From Opeltia flavorubescens (lineage: Eukaryota; Ascomycota; Lecanoromycetes; Teloschistales; Teloschistaceae), in the NCBI GenBank assembly GCA_000442125.1, contig KE546965.1:2542001-2606000 (forward strand): 64,000 nt of DNA, given 5' to 3'. Position numbers and translations under genes: made by a program. Positions 9,410 to 20,944 of the stretch are shown in pieces; within the stretch, counting starts at the first letter, position 1, and each line of letters opens with the position of its first letter. The notes under the pieces are model-generated. The model saw nothing but the letters and a program-made list of their open reading frames with translations. It searched no databases and was not told the DNA's origin.

Positions 9410-12364
9410 ATGGACGGCGCTGCGAGTGTGATCACTATTGTTGGCCTGGCCCTAAATTCCACACAAATCATATACAACACCGTTTCCGGTATCAAGAATG
9501 CGCCTCGAATCCTTCATCAATTGACATCAAATTTACGTGATATGTCAAACGTTCTGCAACAGCTTAACGGCTTTGGAGACGAACTCTATCTCGCCAGTGA
9601 CCTACCGCGGCTGATTTCTAAGTGCGCCGGATACATGGGAGAGTTCGAAGTCACGTTGCGCAAGCTGAATTCACCGAAGGATAAGAAAGCAGCAAGACTA
9701 TGGAAGCATGTTAAAGCCGCACTGAAAGACAATGAGCTCAACCGGATGTCAGCACTCCTCCACCAGGATTATACGGCCTTATCCCTCCAGATAAGTATCA
9801 TTGAAGCGTGTGTCTATAGCATGGAACTGCTTTTTTAGCTCATGATTATTGCATTCTAATCATATCTGAAGCAAACGGCTCGAACGGATCGAGAACAACT
9901 CGAGCAAGCAATCCGCATTGAGCGCAACGCATACGACAATGCTGGAAAGCACCAGAACCGGCCTTGACCAAATGGGGACGATACTCGGAGATCTTCAAAC
10001 ATCATCACACGAATCCACCCAAAGCTTGTCGGCGGCAATGCAAGCGATAGGTGATAAAGTTTCGAATGTTGCCAATATCTCTACAGAGCAGTCTGTAACC
10101 TTGGCTACTCGCATGGACTCGATTCTCGAGCTACTACAACGACTACCTTTGTCAGAGATCTCTCAACCGCGCGAGGCTGAGACTAGAGAAAACCAAGCTG
10201 TCGGGATTTCATATAATCATGAGACTGACGAGCAACTACTCGGAACTTCAGATGACGACCTCGAGGATGCTCTTGAGCGGCTGTCGAGTCTGGTCAAGGA
10301 AAAAGAACAAACATTCTCCTCAGTTGAGGCGGAGTTAATCATCGAGGATGTGGGAAAGATTTTGATCTACTTACAAAAAGCTGAAGAGCGCTACAAGCAT
10401 CTTGACACCCGAAAGAAAAGAAAGAGAGCTTATGATGAAAGTTATGCTAGTGCTGACGAAGACGTGCAATATCAGCATGACGTAAAACGAATGAAGCGAA
10501 TTTTGAAGGCTTCTGGCCGCATTGCCCTTCAAGAACAAGGTATTTACTCTGCTCGTTCTCCGGGCTCTTTCTAATGCAGATGCCACAGCGAGGCAACGTC
10601 AAGATGTTGCAGAAAAGCGCATACATTACAAGACCATGTTTCGTGTACGACCCTCCTCGAATGGTATATTTACGATCAAGGCCCGACACTGGGACCACGA
10701 GAATGCCACTCCTTACAATGAGATCACAAATGCTTCGGCAGACGAGAAAATAGAGTCCTTCGAGGTCTCCGTCAGCTATATCCCTAATAACCCCCAGAAA
10801 TCCCATATTGTCTTCGCTTTAAGCCAACGAACCTTGCTCGAGGGCTGCTTTTCCAAAACTCCGATCTTGTCCGTCTCGGTCATGCTACCCGACGAGTCCG
10901 AAGTCTTCCAGGTGATCAAGAACGGAGAACTCGATCGACTAAAAAAATTGCTGGGTTTGAGGGCGGCCTCTCTTGCTGATCGCGATACTAAGGGTCGAGG
11001 TTTATTAAATGTGAGTTCTGCCTCAATATTCTCCTAGGAAAGGACTTGTGAAAGGATAATGAGGGCAGCTCGCAATTTCGTCTAGACGACCCGAAATCTG
11101 CAGATTTCTCATCCATGAGGGTGCAGATGTAGACTTTATTGAGCCAAATAGGTGCGGCGCTGTATTGTAAGTCCTTAGGAGGCAAAATGCAACCAATGAC
11201 CCTGCTGATATAGCGACCATGCCCGCACTATGTCTATTGAAAGGGAATTACTGGGCTCCAGATCCAAATTCAGAACCTCTGGGAATGATGCGTGAATGTA
11301 GCCGTCACCTACTTGGAGCCGGCGCAGATCCAACGATACACACTCCGTCGAGCACCAATTTCTTCACCTGGGCATGCCGTGCAGGGCAAAAGGTAATCAG
11401 GAGCTCTTCGTATAGTGATCAATATTCTAACCCTGAAAAGGAATCGTTAGCTACAATTCTCAGTCATAGCTTTGAATTCGTCGCATCCAGCCCCGAGAAC
11501 TATCATTGTAACCTCATGTTGGAGTATATGAGTATGAGATGGTGGACAGTTGACCTTGTTACTTTCCTTCTGCAACTGAGTGGCTCTCAGTTGCCGGTCC
11601 AAAACTTAGATTGCGCTCTTCCCAAAGCCATTCGTGGCAGTTTTGGCGAAAGTGAGAGTGGGATTTTGAAGATGCTCATTCTATTAATTGAAGCTGGCGC
11701 TGATATGACCTGGCATGGGCATCTTGTTTCAGAGATCGCGTGCGATCCTCACACAGATTGTCTGATTATGCCATTCTCGGTCCGACCAAACCATGATCTA
11801 CGACTACGCCAAATATGGGCAGAGGCGTTAACGGCATGTGGCTACGATGCAGAAGAATACATTTCGCAATCGATGCGCTTCGAAGACTTATCGGAGATGG
11901 AAGACGAAGATTATGACGATCAGAGTGAAACAGCATCGGACGACGACAATACCTCCACCACAGAAGATCAAGCCAGTTCCTCAGAATTCAATCGAGGGAC
12001 CTTTCACGGCGAGAGCCCGTCAGGGATGGACGGTTGTTTTCAAAGTGGAATAACATGGGGTGAAAAAGACTTCTCCATCGCGGAAGATCAAACCAGTTCC
12101 CCAGAGCTCAATCGAGGGACCTTTGATAGTGAAAGCAGGTCAGGGACAGACCATTGTTTTCAAAATAGAAAAATATGGGGTGAAAACGACATCTCCACCG
12201 CGGAGGATCAAGCCATTCTCCCGGAACTACTTAACCAAGAGGCCTTTTCTAGTGAAGGTGTATTAGGGACAGACGGTACTTACCAGCCTCCAGACTTTCT
12301 TCTTCCCTCTAATGCTAGTACCTGGGCGCTCTTAGAGGAGGATAAGTTTGTATGGCGAGATTGA
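9410..12364 (+). CDS. STAND-type N-terminal domain protein with ankyrin-like repeats
   Basis: Multi-exon protein, read as 9410-9807, 9872-10539, 10580-11010, 11069-11166 and 11214-12364. The N-terminus (DGAASVITIVGLALNSTQII, then helical text) matches the fungal N-terminal domain of STAND/NLR-like proteins (PigL_N type), a membrane-interacting or oligomerising helical bundle. A coiled helical middle, a basic KKRKR patch and ankyrin-like units (EICRFLIHEGADVDF; CSRHLLGAGADPTI; LILLIEAGADM) follow. The C-terminus is acidic and carries three 40-residue tandem repeats. No NACHT or NB-ARC domain is seen, so this is the sensor/ankyrin half of an NLR-like architecture, possibly heterokaryon incompatibility or defence (inference). 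Odd: the last intron (donor 11167, acceptor 11213) leaves the frame one base off the long final ORF, so either splicing is different or the gene carries a lesion. Confidence 0.68.
11961..12300 (+). repeat. Three tandem 120-bp (40-aa) coding repeats
   Basis: Three consecutive units of exactly 120 bp begin at about 11961, 12081 and 12201, each starting with a GAxGATCAA motif. They encode AEDQxSSPELNRGTFxSES-like acidic text. Units 1 and 2 are most alike; unit 3 is more diverged. All lie in the C-terminal tail of the ankyrin gene and keep the frame. Confidence 0.85.
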
Positions 12365-14656
12365 GCCTGGTTTCAGAAGCGTTATATCTTTGTTGGAATA
12401 GGTTGGGGAAACTAGTACTAAGTCCGACGTGATCCGCGGATAGGTTATGAAGTTAAGCCGGATTTTTTTGGGTGGATATCATCCCGGAATGGCCAATTTT
12501 TCCCCCAAATTCACACCTATCCGGGCGAGTGTCGGTGACAATAGTCTCGTCCGATGTTGGCTTGGCAACACCTATCACCTTCATAGCCAGGCGAATCTAT
12601 GATAGATTGTTAGAGAATGTGGAAAACAAGCAATATGAAACGGTTGGCTTAATATATTTAAGCCGACTGCTTTTACGCAATAGTGGACTTCGTTTAATTG
12701 ATTACAAGATTTAACTGCGTTTAGTCATATATATTTTGGAAGTGTTTGCTAGGAGCCTCTATCAGGCAGGACTTTCGTACCATCTTAAACCCGAAATTTA
12801 AATCTGACCCGGATCATGAATAACCCCACTCAACCAATTCCGATGAGGATTTCATCTTCCCATATATTTCATCAGCTGTTTTCTCCCTTTCATTGCATGA
12901 TGGATACATAGAAATACAATCAGGATGAAAACTTCTCCCTAGAGGTCGAATTAGCCCCTTCCTGTCCATGATGGTCTCGGTAAGCCATGTTCAGGATGAG
13001 TCGTGCATTAGTCCCAGTGCTTATAAGACTCGGCTAAAGAGCGCTTCTTCAAGGCTGCCGTTGCTGCTCACGCTTGTTGAACATTTCTCAAAGCCCTAGC
13101 ACGGGCTTGAATGATTGCGGCTGTTGTGGCGACCTTTGTATGGGGATGATAAGGATAGCGTGAATATAATATACGGCGAGATGATGATAAAAATAAAATA
13201 CCCGAGGGAGGCAAGATATCGACCCTTCCATATTTGGGTTGTAATTTTGAGGTGATATTTCCCTAGACGTGTTTGCGACGAGTATTCTGATTAGACCTTT
13301 CTTCTTGTCGGACCAATGTGAAAGCAGTCAAGACGATACGACGACTCTCGAGCTGATCCTGGGTGGAGGGAGGTCGAGATATAGAAGGTTCGATGATGGG
13401 AATAAGCGATGTGGATCTATGATTTGGATAGGTTGAGAGTCAGACGGGGATGATTATGGTAGTTGTTGCTCGTTCAAGCCTAATTTTTGTATATTCTACA
13501 TCTGGTTTGAAGTGGTATATAGTTTGACTGAGATGTAGGAAAGCAAGCAATTGGGACGAGTATTGCGACTAGTTCGTAGAGATCTTTCATCTTGAGCATG
13601 ATCAATTTTGCAGGTAGCAAATGAAGTAAGGAGAGCTGGACCAGGAAATCATGGGAAGTGTTTACTGCATTTAAAGAGGCCGAATATCTATATCTGAGTG
13701 ATTGTCGTCTTCAATCTTTACGACAAAAATAATCGAAAGCGAACATACATTGTCAAATCTTCGCCGTTCGCTTTCACAACGTGGAGACGAACGTTTCAAG
13801 TTGTCTCATCGATCATAAGTATCTGATGAGTAGTCTAAATTGACATTGAGCTGATATCTACCCGCCAGAGCCTGAGTTTTCAAGAAGTCAGATCTCTTGA
13901 CGGGATACCGCGGAGATTCTGAAGATAATTGGCGGCCATCCCATACAATCTTTGTATGCAGAAGCGTTGAAATCGGATTCGCCCCATCTCTTTGGATTGG
14001 ACGGGACCGCCTAACTGAAATTATTCGCCAGGTCGGTGCGGAGAAAAAGATTTCCGAGCCTTTCAGCATTCAAGTTGAATGCAGCTATTGACGGGGAAGG
14101 CACCTGATGGTATGAAATTCTCAATCCGGTACAGCGATGGTGGGATGGACGATTTTATGGTTTCCTTGTACCTTTCTGGGATGGAATGTGAACCCGGGCG
14201 CTGTGATCAAGTATACATTTACGTATTTATGAGGAGTGGTTGAGCAATGGAGCGGAACAATAGTCCAGGCTGCGGATGGGTGGCATTGGCTGAAGGCAAG
14301 CAAAATCATCTTCTCATGGTAACTTGCATGCGTACCAAACCCATCACCCAAGTGCGCCTTTCTTATCTTAATACAACGCCATGGCCTCTTTAATGGCCAC
14401 GACTACCTCGCGACTCTTTCTCAGGTGAAGTCAGATGTGGTTGACTAGACAGGTATCGAAGCCTTACTTCGGCTAAAGAAACGACTAAAACCCATCTTCA
14501 TTGATAATGTCGTATCAAATCCACAAATCGACCGACCTAAGGTTATGTACATTCAAAGCGAGTAAGAAGATCCTTCATATCTCTCCTGAAGACCCCGTCA
14601 TGATATATCTCTAACAGGGTTCCAGAACTCTCTGCCATGCAAAAAACCAGCAAGAG
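12365..14656. other. Long gene-poor interval
   Basis: About 2.3 kb with no supported gene. A near-perfect palindrome lies at about 12642-12666 (GGCTTAATATATTTAAGCC core) and could form a hairpin or be a transposon scar. The weak ORFs at 12472-12714 and 13806-14091 (both strands) have no domain, signal or intron logic. No tRNA recognised. Confidence 0.45.
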
Positions 14657-17314
14657 CTACAACCACAGCTCCGCCTCCACAATTTCTTCCAACGGATAAG
14701 GATTCCACATCAACGGCCTCCACTCCTCCTTCATCTTCACAAACTCACTCGCGAACGGGAACAGTTGGCCAGCTATACACGCCTGATGCAGCTCCAGCGG
14801 ATACGCCCCGCTTTTCCAAACTTTCCTGTAGATCTCCATCAACGTGCACGTTTCTTCAAAACTGCTGCAGTTCATGAATCCGTAATCCATGTTAACGGAT
14901 AGAATGGGCTTATATTCCATCGGATCATCAATCTCCAAATATTGTATCAAATCCCATACGGAGAGACGGGGGCCATCGGGTGGCACAGACAAAAAGTCCT
15001 CCAGGAAAGGGAGCTGGGACCGTAGTTTCTTCAGGCGTTTTGAATCCATCAACTGGATGAGAGTCCCTTCTTGGTATGCTCTCCAAAACTGCGTGAACGT
15101 AGCAGGCAGAACGCAACCTCTTCGACGATTGTGGAACTCGTAGAAGTGTCCTCCGTCGCTTTCTGTAACAAGGAGTTGATAGATGTCAAGAAGTATACGT
15201 TCTTCACCTGACTACGGCAGGTCACAAACCCAAAGGAGCGCCAGTTTATTTCTTTCGGATTAGGAATTCCCCTGGTTAAGATTCCAGCTAGCAAATGAAA
15301 ACTGAGTTTCTTCGCTTCTGGCTCCAGCTCCTGAAAAGCCTTATTGCATCTAGGTACGGCCTGGCTTTGTCGCTATCATCCTTTCTTCCGCTTCGTCTTT
15401 GGTCATGGGACGGTCCAAGAGATAATGGTAATTCTTCAGAAACTATGGGAAGTAGTCCCCGCGCGAGTGCGCCGGTATGCTGTAGTAGAATCCTTTGATC
15501 TTGTCGACTAGAATCCCCGCAACAGCCAGGTATGCATATCCTCGGCTGAGAATTTATCGGAGAGGTAAAGTCCTTGATATACCCCGGAAAGGAGGGTCCT
15601 GCTTCTGTCATATGGGAAATTATTGAATCCGAAACCTTGAAGAACATCTTCTTCTTCAGGGATGAGATCGTTCCCCAATGACCTCCATAGATAATCAGCG
15701 GAAGTAAGAGGACGTCTAGAGCACGTGAATAAGTGTCTTCCAAATGCTTTCTCCTGGCACGAATCACTGCAGAAGTAATCTTTGCTACAGATACTACACT
15801 TTCGTGTCGTTAGCTTTTCACATATATCACATTCGCCGGTCTCATTGCTTTTTCGAGTTGAATAATCATGTATGGATAAGCTGTCCGTGTTCTCTTGTTG
15901 TCTTTCGATCCTTAGCATTGATTTCTTGATTGCAGCAGAGTAAACAAATAATGGGCAGAATTCCTTACCTTTTGAACACTTCTACAACTCTGTCGCGTTC
16001 TGCTTTCATCTTTAGCCGGTCAATTTGCAACTGCCTCTGTGAGCGGGTCTCCTGCCCACTACTCGTGACGCTGCCTCCATTAAGGACCGAAGTCCGTTCA
16101 TGGCGAATTTGCTCCTTGAGTGAGGCCTTCAAGTTCTTCTTGACCTCCTTTTGCACCGATAGAAGAGCCTTTGCCGTCTGAGCAGCCTGACCGGGCAGAA
16201 GGTCACCCACACGCGGCACAGTCCATGGTTTGAAGAGGCGTCCATGGCACCCTCTTGTTTTGAACCGACCGAATGATTGAATAAAGCGATTGCACATAAA
16301 GCAGCTGAGCTTGCTACATCCAAAATACGGAAATACGCACAATATAGATTGGTCGTGGGTATTCAGATGCAGCAAAATTTGTACCTCGGCGTGTACGTTC
16401 AACTTCTGCTTCTGCCGTTTCGTAAATTCATTTTCAATCTTTCCGACCGTCCAATTCTGGTCAGGAACGGCTTTCGTCGCGGCAGGACTCAAACCAATTT
16501 GGAGGATCCCAAGCCCTGTTCCAAGTTGAGTGGGTACTGAAGTGGTTTATCGGGCCCAAGACTATCGACTGAGATGATTTCGACTCGTTCAAAGCTTGGA
16601 AGCGTAAGAGAAGTGTCCTTGAGAATTTGAGAAACGACTCGAAGCTGTGAAAGCAGCAGATACTCACCCACAAACTCTTTGAACGGGAAGTAGCGCTTGG
16701 AAAGCTGTAGAGTATCTCTTCGATATCTTTCTCCCGGCGCAAATTTTACGATTCAATAAGAGATTTTGCGTGCTTCTCCATAGTGCTTATGCCTTCGATG
16801 TCACCATCAAAGAGAAGAGCGTGCAGAACGGATAATGTGTCGTTGGAGGCTGAACTTTCCTCTGCATTGTCAGGTTTATCCTTCCTGCTGGCGGCGTCGA
16901 AGACTTTGAAGCTTGCCCTCAAATTGGCAATATAACTATGTTCCATTCGATTCTGATGGTACGAGACCATCTCTTCCCGTAGAGCTTTAGATCAATCGGC
17001 TGGACCACGGAGTCTTCAGCTTCCTTCATGGCGAAGCAAGCAACCGCTGTTCCGCCTTTCTTGCTAGCCGCAACAAACCATCGTTCAAGCGGTCCATAGC
17101 CCGAATCTGATATTTGATGAACGAGTGTAGTGTGCACACTGGGCGCATTTCCATCTTCGTCGTCATCCGGATTCTCCCCGTCTTCATCGAGCACGAGTTC
17201 AGAAGACGAAGAATGCTCAGCCTGACCACCGTTTCGAAGTGAGAGAAGGTTTGCGAGAGCATAGAAGTGAGAAGAGTTGAGACCCGGATAAGTCCAGTCG
17301 AAAGTCTCGCCCAT
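14657..17314 (-). pseudogene. OTT_1508-like deaminase / MYND zinc-finger protein, multiply frameshifted
   Basis: Former protein on the minus strand beginning at ATG 17314 (CACC context). Recognisable parts in order: acidic N-terminus; a helical region; a deaminase-like zinc site (HAEVQILLHL, then FGCSKLSCFMCNRF), as in fungal OTT_1508-like deaminases; an alpha-helical basic stretch; a MYND finger (CDICEKLTTRKCSICSKDYF); and an intact C-terminal tail of about 230 codons ending at 14657. The reading continues only if the frame changes by -1 (or +2) near 16985, 16749, 16515, 15969 (at an intron donor), 15516, 15365, 15339 and 15212. There is also an in-frame TAG at 15443-15445 where the family-like text would continue with an aromatic residue. 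The exon text between lesions is well preserved, so decay is recent or the consensus sequence is locally wrong. If active, it would have been a nucleic-acid or nucleotide deaminase fused to a protein-interaction finger. Confidence 0.75.
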
Positions 17315-17935
17315 GGTGAGTATCGAAGTTGACTGCTATCGTAACCGGAGGTCGTATAGCTCCGACTATATCGGGGTGCAGTCTCTTGTGCTTGGCATTT
17401 CCTCACCAATCAGGGAGCTGCATCTATGATACACCAAATAAGATGCGCAGAGCTTGCTTTGATGACCACAGGTGAATGTGTTGAGCATAAGTGTCACAGA
17501 AACGTCACTCCCAGCCAAATTGGCGCTTGGAGTATGGTTGTGCTCATGACGGAGATAGTCAGTGGCAAATGTAGCCATTTGTGCCGCTGGAGACATGAAT
17601 GCTATCAAAAGTGTTTTGAAGGTAGAAGCTGTATTTCACCAAACTTGGACGGTGGCAGGAAGCTGCTGATGTCACATAGCTAGCAACGGAAACAATGGAA
17701 GGAACTACCCCGGATGACCAACGTCAGAGTTGTAGCAAAGGGTCGAAGCTTTAGTGCAAAGCCATCGTCCAAGACTACAGGCTGCTGATCATGAATTTAC
17801 GCAAGGTGGCTTTACAGAGCAGGATCAATGAATGGCCTGGTGCGCTTATCCTTGGATTCTGCTCGGTAATTGGGTCGGACCTTGTTGGGGTTTGAAATGA
17901 AGTATCTGTCCATCTGCCGACCATTACACAAATGT
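17315..17935. other. Intergenic
   Basis: Upstream of the broken deaminase gene. Small ORFs at 17366-17683 have no recognised features. Confidence 0.4.
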
Positions 17936-18060
17936 ATCCCATCCCTCGCTGTGGCACTAATAATACGGGCTGTCAAAACCATATCGCCTTCGTCCTAGGT
18001 TGAGAGACTCTACGCGTGATCTATTGGCATACGGTTATTTTTTATCCACTATATAGGCCA
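17936..18060 (-). pseudogene. Unit-Y remnant, copy A
   Basis: On the minus strand, text with DEGDMVLTARIISATARDGI aligns with the start of unit Y in copy B (20538-20866; DEGEIVVVAPIFSAIARDGI). It is cut short soon after. At DNA level the two share the block around CGCCTTCGTC and CCCATCCCT. Product unknown; a decayed fragment. Confidence 0.55.
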
Positions 18061-18113
18061 TATAATATATGTATTCTCCGGTATGACCATGTCGATCTAC
18101 CGTGATCGTCATC

Positions 18114-18457
18114 TTAGGAGCTCCCCTTGAACCAAAAACGCAAGGGATGTTCGCCAAAGTATTTGATTCTATATGCAGCTGAGGGGAATGGGATGAATTT
18201 CTGGACTAAGTCAAGGTCATTCAGATGAAGCATCTTCGTTATCTGCCGAATTTCAGCGTAGTTGATTTTTAGTATGCAGTCTACGAGTGTGTTGTCATGC
18301 GTGGGCCGTATGAAACGGAATATTCTGCGTAGGCTTTGCCGGAGAGGAAATGCCTACACCTCAGAGCAGCTGAATCTCGTTCATAGAAAGAAACAAGGCG
18401 CGCCGATGTCCTGAACAATGCCAATTTAGGAAATAACAGCTTCAAGTAAGATCTCAT
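18114..18457 (-). pseudogene. Unit-X fragment, copy A (unknown protein, frameshifted)
   Basis: Minus-strand coding-like text from ATG 18457 (MRSYLKLLFPKLALFRTSAR) through FYERDSAALRCRHFLSGKAY, then, after one -1 frame change near 18325, THDNTLVDCILKINYAEIRQ, ending at a stop at 18114 after FGEHPLRFWFKGSS. The tail matches copy B (LGEDPLRFLFREILG). I do not recognise the family; the helical, basic character resembles C-termini of F-box or ankyrin-type fungal proteins. Order and orientation relative to the unit-Y remnant are the same as in copy B. Confidence 0.55.
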
Positions 18458-18648
18458 GAGACAATGATCTGGATTTCATTGTACCACAATGAGACAATGT
18501 TCTTTGTTGTGGCGGACGACAAAGGCCATGTGATAGTTATAAACTCTCTGATTGCTTCTTTCGTTCACATTGTACAACGCAACATCCTCTACACATCTCA
18601 AAAAAAATTCAAGACATCCAGCCATCAAAGAAGTGTTTATAATCGAAG

Positions 18649-19581
18649 ATGTCCCTTCATCCCGGTCTCGGAGCTCTTGGCAAGCTGCCTCTGGAGATCC
18701 GCCGAATGGTCTGGGAGTATTTTATACCAAGCCATGAGCACCCTCACGGTATCTGCGAATCTCACCCCACATATGGTCCTCGCTGCAGAGACGACGAAGC
18801 ACCTGCTGACCCTCAAGGCCGCGGCTTGAATCTCGCCATCATCCGTGCAAGTAAAGACCTTCATGATGAGATCGCCGAAGAGATCTATCGCAATCGAGCC
18901 CTCACCATCTGTATCACCGAGCAGTTATCTTGGCTTACGTGGGGAGGCTTTCAGGGCCGCAGCAAACCCTACGGTGTATTGTCTGGTCATAACGGAGTAC
19001 TTGATAGTAGGGCCCTGAACTATATCGGCTTCTCCAAGAATACTCCCATGCGACTCGACATCCGGTTTCCCACGTGGGGTGGACTCATTGAATTCGGGTA
19101 CTACAGGATCTTTCTTTTGCAGCGCTGGATCGGGAAGGTCGGACTACTCACTCCCGGTTCTTGCCTGGATGTTGATGTAACAGTTGATATGCATGCACCG
19201 TGCACGGCTTGTTACGACAGCGGGGACGACATTTATCTAATAGAACTCGCACGGACGCTCAAGAGCCTGGTAAGTATTCCGCACTTTCGAATCCGTAGCG
19301 TAAAGATGGGCTTCGCGCTATCGGTCCAGCAAGAATGGTTTGTAGGAATCATTCATCGAATTGTCCGCCTAGGACAAGCCGATCCCTGGTTCGAGAGCGG
19401 TCCCTATATTCCAGCCATACCCGAGGACTTTCAGAATGATACGCGAGGAGGTGACCATCGTCAAATAAAGTTTGGGGTTAAGTATAGGGAAATGGATGAA
19501 GAAAACCCCGACTATGAGGAAGGCGATACATATTACTGGGACGTCGACCCAAGCCTCGTGACCAAAATTACCTTCACATAA
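18649..19581 (+). CDS. F-box-like (2EXR-type) domain protein
   Basis: Single-exon ORF of 310 aa. The N-terminal LGKLPLEIRRMVWEYFIP is the short F-box-like/2EXR motif common in expanded fungal families, followed by the usual ASKDLHDEIAEEIYRNRALT segment. The rest has no known domain; the tail is acidic (MDEENPDYEEGDTYYWDVD). Role unknown; such proteins may be substrate adaptors of SCF-type ubiquitin ligases. It is flanked by decayed X-Y repeat copies A and B. Confidence 0.75.
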   Translation: MSLHPGLGALGKLPLEIRRMVWEYFIPSHEHPHGICESHPTYGPRCRDDEAPADPQGRGLNLAIIRASKDLHDEIAEEIYRNRALTICITEQLSWLTWGGFQGRSKPYGVLSGHNGVLDSRALNYIGFSKNTPMRLDIRFPTWGGLIEFGYYRIFLLQRWIGKVGLLTPGSCLDVDVTVDMHAPCTACYDSGDDIYLIELARTLKSLVSIPHFRIRSVKMGFALSVQQEWFVGIIHRIVRLGQADPWFESGPYIPAIPEDFQNDTRGGDHRQIKFGVKYREMDEENPDYEEGDTYYWDVDPSLVTKITFT

Positions 19582-20537
19582 CAACGAGGAAGAGGACCAA
19601 AACTTGGAGATGTTGAGTACCAGCCAGCTATTACTAGACATAGGGTACCGATCGAAAGTAGTTCGGTAGTCAGCAGAAGCGGGTGCAATCGCAGACATTT
19701 TCTCCAGCTCCCCATACCTGAGAGCACGAGTAAAAAGACATAACCGAGATTTCTGGGGAGTTTTCACGATATTGAACAGAGCGCAACGATCAAGATGAGA
19801 AGTGACACGTCTGAGGACAGGATGACGAATACACATAATAGATGAAGATCTGTATCAGGAAGATGGTCGAGCCTGCCGGCAGAGATAGATGTACCTTTCA
19901 AACCTTGACCCGTTGAGAAAATAACAGTAAGTATAGCAGAATGTTATGTATCCAGTTGAAAGTATCGCTGGTGGCGGTGAGATTTGGTGATACTTTTGAC
20001 ATGAATTGCAAGACAGATAAATTAAGAATGCAGCAATCACTACTGCAAGATTCTTGCATTTTTCCGAGTGATTGTCGGGAAATCTTCGGTTCATCTTTGA
20101 AGCGTTAGAATCTTCAAGATTTTCTTTTCCCCATAAGCATGAAAGCGCGGCAGAAATCGTGCACTCTTCTCATTAGTCTATCATTGGTTTCTGGACTTTT
20201 GTCTAGAACCTGAAATGCTTCCTACTCATGTCTTGCTCGCAAATCCCAATCATTTTTTGCTAGGCTTTATATCAAAATGTTAAGAAGAAGATACAAAGCG
20301 GTAAATTCATTGTTTTGTCTCTGCCTGAAGGCCTCTAAAAGTGACAACTCTTTCTCTATCTGATACGTTGAATGAAGGGGCGGGTGTATTGACGCCAAAC
20401 TCGCTGTCTATTAGTCTAATTCCATGCTCTGTCGGTCATCCCGTCTTCACCTATCGTCTTGGTAAAGGTAGCAATCGTTTCCCTTGAACATCCGTCTCCT
20501 TACCTCAGGGCCATTGTCTCGTGTAGCGTCCATTCCA
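19582..20537. other. Intergenic
   Basis: Downstream of the F-box-like gene. Antisense ORFs at 19369-19836 and 19855-20094 overlap or follow it but have no recognised domains. Confidence 0.4.
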
Positions 20538-20866
20538 TCAAACTAGCATGTCAGTCGGCCGTTCATCAAGAGTCTTCTGAAATCCGTCTGGAAGCCTCCA
20601 CGCTTCATCCTCAAAAGAGGCATCCATATATACGGACCTATGCGCAAGGTCATCGCATAGCCTAAATATCGGATCTATATATTCTTTCCCCCTGGAATAC
20701 TTCTATAGTCGTGCCGTGGTGCCAACAGCAGTCAAGACGAAGAGGGTTTGGACCTCAGTCTTAATTTCTATAAAATCTTTGGCACCAGTATCCCATCCCT
20801 TGCTATGGCACTAAAAATAGGGGCCACCACTACTATCTCGCCTTCGTCTCGCTCTTTATCCACCAT
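20538..20866 (-). pseudogene. Unit-Y fragment, copy B (unknown protein, frameshifted)
   Basis: Minus strand from ATG 20866: DKERDEGEIVVVAPIFSAIA, RDGILVPKI, then stops and frame changes, then KEYIDPIFRLCDDLAHRSVY ending at TGA 20538. It aligns with copy C, which keeps LRLDCCWHHGTTVEVFQGG in the middle. DNA identity over 20678-20812 against the reverse complement of 45241-45376 looks about 90 percent. Compared with copy C, copy B has a shorter C run before CTCTTCG and five rather than six G in the CAGG...AAAG run. Family not recognised. Confidence 0.6.
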
Positions 20867-20944
20867 ACAGGTTCGTTGTCGATAATGTAACCAGTTTATT
20901 AGATATATATTTATGGGTACCACTAACTCGATCTATCGATATAA

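Noticed and set aside
12642-12666. Palindrome as a terminator or MITE
   Set aside because: Too short and isolated to define an element; no target duplication seen. Mentioned only in the interval description.
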